From the NCBI RefSeq assembly GCF_019236175.1, contig NZ_JAFAJM010000013.1:124001-188000 (forward strand): a stretch of DNA of 64,000 nucleotides, in the 5' to 3' direction. The first letter of the stretch is position 1, and each line of letters opens with the position of its first letter. This document shows, in pieces, positions 1-8,182 of the stretch. The notes beneath the pieces were generated by a model, which searched no databases, was not told the origin of the DNA, and saw only the letters and a program-made list of their open reading frames with translations. The stretch is from Chryseobacterium sp. GTDB taxonomy: Bacteria; Bacteroidota; Bacteroidia; Flavobacteriales; Weeksellaceae. The translations under genes and the position numbers were made by a program.

Positions 1-347
1 TTCTTGATGTCAAGTCTTTCCACTACTACTTCAATGATCCAGTCTGTATTTTTGATTTTCTGTAAATCGTCATCGAAGTTTCCTACTTTGATTCTATCTG
101 CAAACTTTGGAGAGTAAAGAAGTGCAGGACTTGCTTTTTTAAGTTTTTCAAAGTTTTCAGCAGCAATTCTGTTTCTTACTGCTTTATCATCTTTGGTCAA
201 ACCTTTTTTCTGCTCAGCTTCAGTCAGTTCAAAAGGTACGATATCTAAAAGTGACACTTCAACTCCGATATTGGCGAAGTGAGCTGCGATACCGCTTCCC
301 ATAATTCCTGAACCAAGAACCGTTACATGTTTGATTCTTCTTTTCAT
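1..347 (-). CDS. 3-hydroxyacyl-CoA dehydrogenase, N-terminal part (cut by window edge)
   Basis: The visible 115 residues begin MKRRIKHVTVLGSGIMGSG, an NAD-binding Rossmann glycine motif (GSGIMGSG) typical of the 3-hydroxyacyl-CoA dehydrogenase domain of FadB/FadJ-like proteins, followed by a strand ending in the acidic residues that bind the adenosine ribose (VSLLD). The segment IIEVVVERLDIK near the window edge is the conserved region of the same fold. The enzyme oxidises 3-hydroxyacyl-CoA to 3-ketoacyl-CoA with NAD in beta-oxidation in the cytoplasm. The gene lies 56 bp downstream of the marR-type gene on the same strand, so co-transcription and MarR control are likely. The C-terminal part, which would show whether an enoyl-CoA hydratase domain is fused, is outside the window. 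Confidence 0.85.
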   Translation of the reverse strand, partial: MKRRIKHVTVLGSGIMGSGIAAHFANIGVEVSLLDIVPFELTEAEQKKGLTKDDKAVRNRIAAENFEKLKKASPALLYSPKFADRIKVGNFDDDLQKIKNTDWIIEVVVERLDIK

Positions 348-403
348 ATGTAAATTTTTATTATTGAATAAGGTCGTATGTAAGCATACGGTTACATTAT
401 AAT

Positions 404-859
404 TTATTTTCTGTTGTTTAACAGCTCGTTGGCTATTTTCATGATTTCGGTCATCACATCTTTAAAAGCTTCCATCTTTTCCGGGGCAATTTTTTCCATT
501 ACCTTTTTATTGAAATTGACTACAACTTCTTTTGACATATTTCTGGAGTTGAGTCCTTTATCTGTAAGTTTAATGATCACCTCTCTTTTATCGGTGGTGG
601 TCTTTTCTTTATAGATGTATCCGTTATCTTCCAGAAGTTTGATGATCCTTGTAAGTGAAGTAGGTTCTATGGCCATTTTAGGTCCCAGATTGGTACTTCT
701 TGTTCCTTCTTTGGGATCAATTTTAAGAAGGGTGAGTGCTTGTACTGCTGTAGAATCATGTTCCTGAGCCAGTTCTGTGTACATTTTTGAAACAGCCAAC
801 CAGGTCTGTTTTAAAATTAAATCTACGTTTTCTATTTTTTCCTTATTATGATCCATCAT
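404..859 (-). CDS. MarR family transcriptional regulator
   Basis: A 151-aa protein with a winged helix typical of MarR: recognition-helix region around residues 60-85 (IEPTSLTRIIKLLEDNGYI) and wing with the conserved D-K-R-E motif (TTTDKREVIIKLTDKG). I place the start at the ATG at 859 (MMDHNKEK); an upstream TTG at 883 is in frame but falls inside the predicted -7 promoter box. The gene is followed 56 bp later by a 3-hydroxyacyl-CoA dehydrogenase gene, suggesting a fatty-acid or aromatic acyl-CoA regulon. Two strong palindromes lie upstream (890-915 and 976-995), the first abutting the promoter, which fits autorepression. The ligand, probably an acyl-CoA, is inferred only from the neighbour. 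Confidence 0.85.
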   Translation of the reverse strand: MMDHNKEKIENVDLILKQTWLAVSKMYTELAQEHDSTAVQALTLLKIDPKEGTRSTNLGPKMAIEPTSLTRIIKLLEDNGYIYKEKTTTDKREVIIKLTDKGLNSRNMSKEVVVNFNKKVMEKIAPEKMEAFKDVMTEIMKIANELLNNRK

Positions 860-880
860 TTTTGCGCTAATGGTTTTACC

Positions 881-915
881 CAAATTTAGTAAATATTATG
901 CATGCATAATATTTA
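881..915 (-). promoter_or_regulatory. Promoter of marR with overlapping 26-bp perfect palindrome
   Basis: Read on the minus strand, TAAATTTG (888 to 881) matches the Bacteroidota -7 box TAnnTTTG. Directly upstream of it, bases 890-915 form a perfect 26-bp palindrome with core TATGCATGCATA. The palindrome fills the spacer and the -33 region, the classical position for a MarR autorepressor site. No clear TTTG -33 box is visible apart from the palindrome. Confidence 0.6.
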
Positions 916-975
916 TTAACGTTAAATTTTGTTAATAGCCTGATTGTAAATCGGTTAAATTGTATGATTAGCATA

Positions 976-995
976 ATACTATGCATGCATAGTAT
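976..995. promoter_or_regulatory. Second MarR-like operator palindrome
   Basis: A perfect 20-bp palindrome with the same core TATGCATGCATA as the promoter-proximal site. The two centres (902.5 and 985.5) are 83 bp apart, close to eight helical turns. It lies just after the end of the ABC ATPase gene and upstream of marR. Role as an auxiliary operator is inferred. Confidence 0.5.
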
Positions 996-1021
996 GTGAA
1001 ATAAATAACAAAATTGCAGTA

Positions 1022-1945
1022 TTAGTGACAGTTTTCAATGAAATTAACAATTTCCTCGAAAGATTCACATTGTTGTTGGGTATTATCTTTAGTAATTACC
1101 CAAAACTTGTTCTGAAACTCAAAATGAAGGGAAGAAAGGTCTTTTTGGAAATTTTTTTGAAGCAAAGAATACAGCATTTCCTTATAAACCTGGGGGGCGG
1201 AGATATGAGGCGCTATAAAATTCTCGCTCATTTGAAATAATGAAACATGGGTAAGCTCCTCATGCCGGAGTAATATATCTTCTACAATTCCTGAATAAAG
1301 CCGGCTGTTTTTGACATACCATATTTTGTCTGCAAATTCTTTAGCCAGTCTCCAGTCATGGGATGAGAACAGGATCAGTTTATTTTGTTCGCGGGCTAAT
1401 TTCCTGAGGGTTTTAAGAATGATAATTTTATTTTTTTCATCCAGGTGGGTGGTAGGCTCGTCCAGGATGATGACCGGAGAGTTCTGGGTGATCGCTCTTC
1501 CGATAAATGCTTTTTGCAGATTACCGTCGGAAAGGTTTTTTAAAAGGGTGTGTTTGTACTGATTTAAATCCAGCTCATCAATAATGGAAGATACTTCTTT
1601 ACGGTCTTCTTCTTTTAATTCAAAATAAAACGGGTAGTAGATGTATTTTCCCAGTGAGATAAGGTCCTCAACCGTATAATGTTGCGGAACCGGAGATTTT
1701 GAAAAAACGACGGCAATACGCTCTGCAATCTCTTTGACTGAAAGATTTTTTACATTTTTATTGTCGATTAGGATCTCACCATTCCGAAGGGGAATCTGAT
1801 GAAGAATAGATTTAATTAAAGTTGTTTTTCCTACGCCATTATTACCAATCAAAAGACACACATCCCCCAGCTTTAATGCAGCGGTAGCGTTGGATATTAA
1901 AGTGGTATTGTAACCGATACCGGCTTGCCTGATCTGTAGGTGCAT
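1022..1945 (-). CDS. Iron/siderophore-type ABC transporter ATP-binding protein (FecE-like)
   Basis: A 307-aa ATPase with Walker A GNNGVGKTT (about residues 34-42), Q-loop region, signature LSDGNLQKAFIGRA (about 137-150) and Walker B VIILDEPTTHLD, followed by the H-loop in LFSSHD. The overall order and the helical segment after SLGKYIYYPFYF match the FecE/BtuD/FhuC group that drives uptake of iron chelates, haem or cobalamin across the inner membrane. The C-terminal roughly 60 residues are longer than the minimal ATPase and unassigned. The FecCD-type permease gene lies upstream on the same strand but 302 bp away. A -7 box TATTTTTG on the minus strand at 1985-1978 suggests the ATPase can be transcribed independently. 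No substrate-binding protein gene is adjacent. Confidence 0.85.
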   Translation of the reverse strand: MHLQIRQAGIGYNTTLISNATAALKLGDVCLLIGNNGVGKTTLIKSILHQIPLRNGEILIDNKNVKNLSVKEIAERIAVVFSKSPVPQHYTVEDLISLGKYIYYPFYFELKEEDRKEVSSIIDELDLNQYKHTLLKNLSDGNLQKAFIGRAITQNSPVIILDEPTTHLDEKNKIIILKTLRKLAREQNKLILFSSHDWRLAKEFADKIWYVKNSRLYSGIVEDILLRHEELTHVSLFQMSENFIAPHISAPQVYKEMLYSLLQKNFQKDLSSLHFEFQNKFWVITKDNTQQQCESFEEIVNFIENCH

Positions 1946-2247
1946 GTTTGAATGAGTTATAGATGCGTAATGTCTTACAAAAATAATGTTTTATAATGCA
2001 ATGAGATTGACAAAATGAAATTTTTTACCATTATTGAAAATTTCGGTTTGAAAATTAAGTAATACACCTGGCTTATGGTTTGTCATATATTACGTAAGGT
2101 TTTAGGAAAGCAAAAAAATCAAAAAATTTCAGCAATTCGTATAATAAGATATTGGAATCAGAGGATGTTCAATTTTATCAGAGATAAAATTTTGCGTCTT
2201 AAATACTTCATATTATTTTTTATGCCCTTGCATTTATTCCATATCTA
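1946..2247. other. 302-bp gap between permease and ATPase genes
   Basis: AT-rich spacer with no convincing ORF. It holds a minus-strand TATTTTTG box at 1985-1978, 33 bp before the ATPase start, and no clear terminator. Such a long gap inside a FecCD/FecE pair is unusual, and it may represent a lost gene, but no protein remnant is visible. Confidence 0.4.
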
Positions 2248-3219
2248 TTATACTTTATTCTGTTTCATCAGCATCATCAGAATTACGGGGATACCAAAAA
2301 CAGAGCTTATGACATTCAGCGGGATTTGTGTTTTTTCTGCGATAACGGAGAAAAACAGCATGATCAGCATTCCTAAAAACATATTCAGGATCCATTGCTG
2401 CCATAATTTAGACGGATTGTAGATGAGTCTGCAGAAATGCGGAACAATGATTCCTATAAACAGGATAGGACCTAAAAATGCTGTAATTGATGCCGACAGA
2501 AGGGAAGAGGCGACAATAATCAGTAATTTCAGATGTTTTAAATTGACCCCTAAGCTTTGTGCATAAGAAGTACCTAAAGAATTTCCAATCAGCGGCTTTA
2601 TGGTTTTAAAACAAAAAAATAATCCGGTTACAACCAATATGGATAGAACATAAATCTGGTTTCTGCTGACCATATTATTGGCTCCGAAAGACCATAAAAT
2701 ATAATTTTTCAGACTCTGATTTTCCGCATAGAACTGAAGCAGTGAAACAATAGCACCGGCAAATGCAGACACCAGAAACCCGAAAATAATAAGATAAGAT
2801 TTGTCCTGAAATTTATTGGACATCGACAGTAATATAAGCATCAGTATCAGGCTTCCCCCAATAGCCGATAAGCTAAGAAAGCTGTTCTGAAGAAATTCAG
2901 GGAGCGGAATATCCTGAGAAAAAAAAATATAAAATGCTACGGATAAACTGGCTACTGAGGTTATTCCCAGTATATCAGGACCGGCCAGAGGATTCTGAAA
3001 GTATTCCTGCATCAGGAAACCGGAAGTCGGAATAGAAATTCCGGCCAGGAACATGACCAACACACGGTTGATGCGAATTTCAGCAATCTGGTTATGGGCA
3101 GAATCCTGAAAAAAATCCTGGAAATCTAAACTTAAAAATCCTGTGTTCAGATTAATGACAGCACCTATTATGATAGCTACCATCAATAATAAACACAGGA
3201 TCTTAAACCTTTTTGACAT
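2248..3219 (-). CDS. FecCD family ABC transporter permease
   Basis: A 323-aa polytopic membrane protein. The first membrane segment starts at residue 6 (LCLLLMVAIIIGAVI), and the family hallmark follows: RINRVLVMFLAGISIPTSG, QEYFQNPLAGPDILGI (the conserved Q-x-x-x-x-N-P-L-A-x-P-x-x-L-G motif), and the coupling-helix region GPILFIGIIVPHFCRLI near residue 260. These identify a BtuC/FecCD permease that forms the inner-membrane channel for iron chelates, haem or cobalamin. It pairs with the ATPase gene downstream. The TlpA-like gene ends upstream only 25 bp away on the same strand, so read-through is possible. The exact substrate cannot be told from sequence. Confidence 0.9.
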   Translation of the reverse strand: MSKRFKILCLLLMVAIIIGAVINLNTGFLSLDFQDFFQDSAHNQIAEIRINRVLVMFLAGISIPTSGFLMQEYFQNPLAGPDILGITSVASLSVAFYIFFSQDIPLPEFLQNSFLSLSAIGGSLILMLILLSMSNKFQDKSYLIIFGFLVSAFAGAIVSLLQFYAENQSLKNYILWSFGANNMVSRNQIYVLSILVVTGLFFCFKTIKPLIGNSLGTSYAQSLGVNLKHLKLLIIVASSLLSASITAFLGPILFIGIIVPHFCRLIYNPSKLWQQWILNMFLGMLIMLFFSVIAEKTQIPLNVISSVFGIPVILMMLMKQNKV

Positions 3220-3244
3220 TATTCAGAAAGTGTTTCTGTATATT

Positions 3245-3805
3245 TTATTTTAGGAAAGCATCAATTTTTGAATTCAAAACATCTTCCGTCATCATTCCTA
3301 AATATTCATCTGTTTTATCTCCTTTTCTCATAAAAGTAAAAGGAATAGAACCTCCGTCCCATTGTTTGAAATTACCGGAGAAGAAACTAGGATCTAATTT
3401 TTGGCCATCCAGAAGAATAACATTCGCGCCCAGATTATTCTCTGTAACAAATTTTTTCACAGGACCATCCCAATCCGCCTTCTCATCAAGATTCACGAAA
3501 GTAAATTTTACCGGTTTTCCTTTTAGTTCCTGCATCTTATTTTTAAAGCTTGGGATCTCTCTCATACAAGGGCCACACCATGTCGCAAAAAAATTAGTGA
3601 CATAAAGGGTGTCATTTTTTTGAGCCAGATGTTTTCCTACATTTTCAGGGGAAACTTCTTTCGGGGTGTAGGTAGCGGTTTCAGTACTTGGGTTTTGTGC
3701 CGTTGATAGTGAATCGGTAGCGGTAGTACTGTCTGTTTTCTGACCTTCTTTTTTACAGCTGTAAAGAGCAGCAAGTAAAAGGGTGGATAAAATTATCTTC
3801 TTCAT
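3245..3805 (-). CDS. TlpA-like thioredoxin-fold lipoprotein
   Basis: A 186-aa lipoprotein with lipobox ending at Cys17 (LYSC) and a low-complexity Ser/Thr linker (residues 22-45), followed by a thioredoxin fold. The redox motif is WCGPC with cysteines at about 77 and 80, preceded by FFAT as in TlpA/ResA proteins, and a cis-proline region follows (GSIPFTF). It probably acts on the periplasmic side as a disulfide reductase, for example in cytochrome c maturation or oxidative protection. It sits between an iron-type ABC permease and a divergent ferredoxin-type reductase. The start gives a normal signal peptide (MKKIILSTLLLAALYSC). Confidence 0.87.
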   Translation of the reverse strand: MKKIILSTLLLAALYSCKKEGQKTDSTTATDSLSTAQNPSTETATYTPKEVSPENVGKHLAQKNDTLYVTNFFATWCGPCMREIPSFKNKMQELKGKPVKFTFVNLDEKADWDGPVKKFVTENNLGANVILLDGQKLDPSFFSGNFKQWDGGSIPFTFMRKGDKTDEYLGMMTEDVLNSKIDAFLK

Positions 3806-3837
3806 AAATTATTTTTTATCTATTTTTGAATTGAAGT

Positions 3838-4962
3838 ATGGAACAACAAATCTATAAAGGGAAACTCATACAGTTTCATCTGTTAAAAATAACGAAAAAG
3901 GAAGAACTGACCAAAAATACTTTTTCTCTGGAGTTTGAAATTCCTGAGAATTTAAAGGATAATTTCAGTTTTGAAGCAGGCCAGTTTGTAAGTGTTAAAT
4001 TTCAATCTCATGGTAAAGAAGTTATTAATGACTATTCAATGACTTCTGCTCCATATGAGGAAAAAATATGTTTGGGAATTAAAGTGAATGGCTCTGAAGG
4101 AGCTACTTCACAATTGTTTCAGAACTATAACACTGGAGATAACATATGGGTGAGTGAACCGGCAGGTAGATTTACTCTGGTTTCCAAACCCCATGAATTC
4201 AGAACCATTGTTGCCTTTGCGGCCGGTATTGGAATTACTCCTATTCTGAGCCATTTTAAAAATATTCTGCATACAGAACCAAGAACAAGATTATTTTTAT
4301 TTTTTGGTAATAAGAGTTCGGAAGAACTGATTTTCAGGGATCAGCTGGATGATCTTGCCAGAACCTGCGGAGACAGGCTTCAGATTTTCTATTTCTTTTC
4401 CCAGGAAAAAACGGCAGACCAGTTTTTTTACGGCAGACTGGATGAAAAAAAGCTGAATCTGATTATTAATCAAATCCTGCATCTGGACGATACGGATGAG
4501 GAATCTACCATTTGGGATGCTGTAGATGAAGTTCTGATTTGCGGAAAGGGCGAAATGATCAAAACTTTAGCAAATGCCTGCTATCATCACGGGATTCCTA
4601 AAAAAAATATTCATTTTGAACTTTTTGAAGAATATAATGATGATATTTATCCGATAGAAAAGGAGTTTCCTCTGATTGAAAATATCGAAGTGGAATTTAC
4701 GATGTTAGGAAAAAAATATACGACCATTCTTCCTGACAATAAAGACCGGGTACTTCAACAGCTTCTGAGCCAGAAGTTTCCAGTTCCTTATTCATGTAAA
4801 TCCGGAATTTGTGGAAGTTGTGAATGCTCCCTAGACGAGGGAGAAGTGGAACTTCTTGAAAATGAATACTTAACCGAAAAAGAGGAATCGTTAGGGCATA
4901 TCTTAGCTTGCATGTCTATTGTGAAAAGTAAAAAAATAAAGCTTAACTTTGATCTTAGTTGA
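3838..4962 (+). CDS. Ferredoxin-NADP reductase-like oxidoreductase with C-terminal 2Fe-2S domain
   Basis: A 374-aa three-domain electron-transfer protein: FAD-binding barrel (residues 1-110, with the flavin motif DYSMTSAP at 65-72), NAD(P)-binding domain (about 118-260, glycine motif AAGIGITPI, and CGKGEM), and a plant-type 2Fe-2S ferredoxin domain (about 280-374) whose ligands are Cys320, Cys325, Cys328 and Cys358. This order matches PaaE/HmpX-like reductases that pass electrons from NAD(P)H to an oxygenase or desaturase. No oxygenase partner is adjacent. Its start lies 32 bp from the divergent tlpA-like gene, and a TATTTTTG box at 3821-3828 would give an almost leaderless mRNA. The downstream sanA-like gene overlaps its stop. 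Confidence 0.87.
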   Translation: MEQQIYKGKLIQFHLLKITKKEELTKNTFSLEFEIPENLKDNFSFEAGQFVSVKFQSHGKEVINDYSMTSAPYEEKICLGIKVNGSEGATSQLFQNYNTGDNIWVSEPAGRFTLVSKPHEFRTIVAFAAGIGITPILSHFKNILHTEPRTRLFLFFGNKSSEELIFRDQLDDLARTCGDRLQIFYFFSQEKTADQFFYGRLDEKKLNLIINQILHLDDTDEESTIWDAVDEVLICGKGEMIKTLANACYHHGIPKKNIHFELFEEYNDDIYPIEKEFPLIENIEVEFTMLGKKYTTILPDNKDRVLQQLLSQKFPVPYSCKSGICGSCECSLDEGEVELLENEYLTEKEESLGHILACMSIVKSKKIKLNFDLS

Positions 4963-5576
4963 GAATTTTTAAAAACATATTTGGATTAGGAGTCATATCA
5001 GTAGAACTTGGAATTCTGTTGATATGTTTTTGTAATGTCTGGGTTTTTGGGCTTACTAACGGCCGTACTTATACAAAAATATCCAAAATTCCGCCAAGGG
5101 AAGTTGCTCTGGTTCTTGGAACTTCACCCAAAATGAGATCAGGGCTTTCCAATCCATATTTTACCAAAAGAATGGATGCTGCTGCGCTTCTTTATCATCA
5201 TGGAAAAATCAAAAAGATTATTGTGAGTGGTGAAAAAAGTAAAGGTTATAATGAGCCTGCTGCCATGAAAAATTATCTGGTCAATCAGGAAGGGGTGCCG
5301 GGGGATATTATTATTGAAGACCCGAAAGGATTTAATACCTATAAAAGTATATTACGTTGTAAAGACGTTTACAAAAAGAAAAATGTGATTATTGTATCAC
5401 AGGGGTATCACAATCTCCGTGCGTTGTTTTTTGCGAGGAATAATGATATGAATGCTTTAGGTTTTGATGCGCAGGATGTGACAAAACCAGAGAGTTTTTA
5501 CAGAAATCAGGCGAGAGAAATTCTCGCCCGTGTGATTGCTGTGGTTTATTTTATTCTGGGCGTCTCTCCGGATTAG
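4959..5576 (+). CDS. sanA: SanA/YdcF-like DUF218 membrane protein
   Basis: A 205-aa protein with one N-terminal membrane segment (VISVELGILLICFCNVWVFG) and a DUF218 domain: VALVLGTSPKM, LSNPYFTKRMDAAALLYHHG, IIVSGEKS, a Y-N-E-P motif (YNEPAAMKNYL), and VIIVSQGYHNLRALF. This pattern is that of SanA, an envelope-barrier protein linked to vancomycin exclusion in enterobacteria. I accept a TTG start at 4959 that overlaps the previous stop (TTGA), because it directly precedes the membrane segment and no ATG is near. The pair is therefore translationally coupled. Its stop overlaps the convergent tamL stop by 4 bp. Confidence 0.8.
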   Translation: MRIFKNIFGLGVISVELGILLICFCNVWVFGLTNGRTYTKISKIPPREVALVLGTSPKMRSGLSNPYFTKRMDAAALLYHHGKIKKIIVSGEKSKGYNEPAAMKNYLVNQEGVPGDIIIEDPKGFNTYKSILRCKDVYKKKNVIIVSQGYHNLRALFFARNNDMNALGFDAQDVTKPESFYRNQAREILARVIAVVYFILGVSPD

Positions 5577-8182
5577 AAAGGATATCCGAATGCGATATTA
5601 AGGGTAGGTTTAAAAGGCTGGATGTTCTTGAATCTCCATCGGTCTCCCTCCGGTTTGTTAGGATCATAAATCTTATAAGCAAGGTCTATTCTTGCTGTAA
5701 TATAGGCAATATTAATTCTTAATCCGAATCCGCTACCGATACCCACCTGTCCCAGGAATTTATTAAATTTAAACTCATCTCCGTAGCCGTCATTATAATT
5801 ACGAAGGCTCCAGGTGTTACCGATATCTGTAAACAGGGCCCCCTCGTACATATTGTTGAACGGAATCCTGTATTCAATATTCGTAGTAAGCTTTACATTA
5901 TCTGTCATATAGGTACGTACTCTTTCATCTACCTGTGAATCTGCAGGACCTAATCCTCCGAAGGCAACCCAAGCTCTGATATCATTGGATCCCCCGTTAA
6001 AATAAGATTTGATGATCGGCATATCCTTGGAATTTCCGTACGGAATACCCACTCCTACAAACTGGCGTAAAACCAAAGTCTGATTCCCGTTAAATTTGAA
6101 ATATTTCCTGACGTCGATATCAAACTTTACAAACTGGGCATAAGGAATTCCAAAGATGGTTTTCTGAGGTGCGGAGACAACTCCGCCATCATTGTCTTTT
6201 TTGTTGAATAAACTTAAGATATTTCCTGCAAGTTCAACTTTACCGTTGAAGTAAAATGCATTAGGGTAGTCTTTTTTACCAATTTCATTATACACAAAAT
6301 TATAGATCATGGAAGAGATCAAAACATCCTGAGTCTGTCTGTCTTTATTGACCAGTGTTCCTCTGAAGGCTGTCAGAAGGTCAGTTCCCTGCTGATCAAG
6401 GGATGCCTGATAAGCCTGATTATCAAGGATTTTTTTTGAAACATCATCGATGCTCAGTTGCCCTGCTTGAAACTGTTGTCCGGTTTGTGCTGTTTCAGGG
6501 CTGAACCCAAAGTAGTTGTTAAAGATGTCTTCCCTGATTTTTTCGTCATTAGGGAAATAAGAGTAATAAGCATCTTTGTTTCTTGTCAAACTGATCTGTG
6601 TATTAAACAGGGTCAGTTTATGATATACCTGATCATTGATATTTGCCTGGTAATTCAGTCCCGTATTAAAGTTTATTCTTCCGAGACCGATATTGTTCTG
6701 TATAGAGGTTCCCAGTAAAATGGAGGAAGTAGGCGTGTATCGTTTAGGAATAAATTTATAATAATTAAAAGGAAGCAGTAATCTCGGGAAGTTAAGGGAA
6801 GCCTGAGCAGATATTTCATAGGCTGTGCTTCTCTTGTTGATATCCTCTGTACTTCTGATAGAACCAAATGTTCCGGAAATACTTGTAGAAAGGTTTTCCG
6901 CTCCTCTGAAGACGTTTCTTGTGGTAAGGTCAATAGAAGGAGAGATCCCCAGATTGAGAATCTGAGAATAATTAATATCGGTTCCTACTTTAAGATCGTA
7001 TTTAGGAAGTGGTTTTAATACATACAAAACATCAACGATACTGTCGTTGGGAGAGGTAATTCCTCCCTGTCTTAAAGAGTCTCTTGCCTTAACAATGCTG
7101 AAATTGTTCATAGCCATAAAGTTTCTTTTTGTGACATCCAGTTTCTTCTGATCATACATTTGTTTACTGTCTACGATTACAGCTCTCCATAAAGATGAAA
7201 TTTTATATTTGTTATTCATCGTATGGAATCTTACTCTTCTTAAACTGTCTTTAACTGTTTTTTTAGGGTAATCACTAGGTTCATCTACGATAGCAACATC
7301 TATATTTCCAAAAGTGGCCACTTTATAAGGGCTGTCTAAAGAGTCTTTATGAACTTCCAGCGTAAGGGGTATCTGCTTTTTGCTCTTTAAGGAGTCTGCT
7401 ACGAAATAAACCTCATCATTGGAACTATTGAATCTGTAATATCCGAAATCTTTCATCAGATCTGTGATTCGGGTCACTTCTTTTTCAAGAACAGTCTGAT
7501 CAAGAACCTGCCCGGCTCTTACAAGTGATTTATCCTTTAAATGAGAATAGATACTTTTTATCCCCTGATCCGGAATATTGTAATAATAATCTTTGATATA
7601 AGTAGGGTCATTATGTTTAATGAGGTAATTGACTGCTGCTTTTTTAGAAGCGGAATCCAGATTTTGCTTAAAATTCACATTCGCATCCCAAAAACCTCTG
7701 TAAATAAGTCTTTTCTTAATAGATTCGGCACTCTTTTCACTCCTTGTCTGATCCAGTATTACCGGTGGAGTTCCCCAGCTATGCAAAACACGATCAAGAA
7801 ATAAACTCTTTCCCACACTGCTTTTCATATTATATTTAATGAAGAGGGAATCCCTGAGTTTTTGATTTCTCATTTCACGGGGATAGGTCATGTATTCATT
7901 AAGGATGGTATCGTACTTTGGATTGGCCATATTATAAAACGCCAACGTCAAAGGCATAAAAAGAAGTTGCTTTTTATTAGGCTTTTGCTGAACATAATCT
8001 TTAAGTTCTTCATCAAAAGATTCTCTCTTGTCTTCGAACTCAAAGTTGTTCTTAGTCAGGAGGTATTCCCCATTTGGAACTTTTTTTGTCGTACTACAAG
8101 CATAAAGGAGACCAACAAATGTTGCAAATGAGATAATTTTATAATATTTTTGAGGAGAATTCTTATAATGCTTACAGCTCAT
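5573..8182 (-). CDS. tamL: Translocation and assembly module lipoprotein TamL (BamA superfamily)
   Basis: An 869-aa outer-membrane protein: a lipoprotein signal ending at Cys29 (LLYAC), a periplasmic POTRA-like region (about residues 35-390), and a C-terminal 16-strand barrel domain of the Omp85/BamA type (about 400-869) with the conserved stretch GGSNDIRAWVAFGGLGP and a terminal strand ending in F (IAFGYPF). Lipidated TamA relatives called TamL are specific to Bacteroidota and work with TamB to place proteins or lipids in the outer membrane. The start ATG overlaps, head to head, the start of the RNA methyltransferase gene by 15 bp; no other Met precedes the signal sequence, so either this ATG or a non-ATG start further in must be used. 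Confidence 0.88.
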   Translation of the reverse strand: MSCKHYKNSPQKYYKIISFATFVGLLYACSTTKKVPNGEYLLTKNNFEFEDKRESFDEELKDYVQQKPNKKQLLFMPLTLAFYNMANPKYDTILNEYMTYPREMRNQKLRDSLFIKYNMKSSVGKSLFLDRVLHSWGTPPVILDQTRSEKSAESIKKRLIYRGFWDANVNFKQNLDSASKKAAVNYLIKHNDPTYIKDYYYNIPDQGIKSIYSHLKDKSLVRAGQVLDQTVLEKEVTRITDLMKDFGYYRFNSSNDEVYFVADSLKSKKQIPLTLEVHKDSLDSPYKVATFGNIDVAIVDEPSDYPKKTVKDSLRRVRFHTMNNKYKISSLWRAVIVDSKQMYDQKKLDVTKRNFMAMNNFSIVKARDSLRQGGITSPNDSIVDVLYVLKPLPKYDLKVGTDINYSQILNLGISPSIDLTTRNVFRGAENLSTSISGTFGSIRSTEDINKRSTAYEISAQASLNFPRLLLPFNYYKFIPKRYTPTSSILLGTSIQNNIGLGRINFNTGLNYQANINDQVYHKLTLFNTQISLTRNKDAYYSYFPNDEKIREDIFNNYFGFSPETAQTGQQFQAGQLSIDDVSKKILDNQAYQASLDQQGTDLLTAFRGTLVNKDRQTQDVLISSMIYNFVYNEIGKKDYPNAFYFNGKVELAGNILSLFNKKDNDGGVVSAPQKTIFGIPYAQFVKFDIDVRKYFKFNGNQTLVLRQFVGVGIPYGNSKDMPIIKSYFNGGSNDIRAWVAFGGLGPADSQVDERVRTYMTDNVKLTTNIEYRIPFNNMYEGALFTDIGNTWSLRNYNDGYGDEFKFNKFLGQVGIGSGFGLRINIAYITARIDLAYKIYDPNKPEGDRWRFKNIQPFKPTLNIAFGYPF

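Noticed and set aside
2075-2422. Plus-strand ORF across the permease 3' end
   Set aside because: Overlaps the well-supported permease gene on the other strand; shadow reading.
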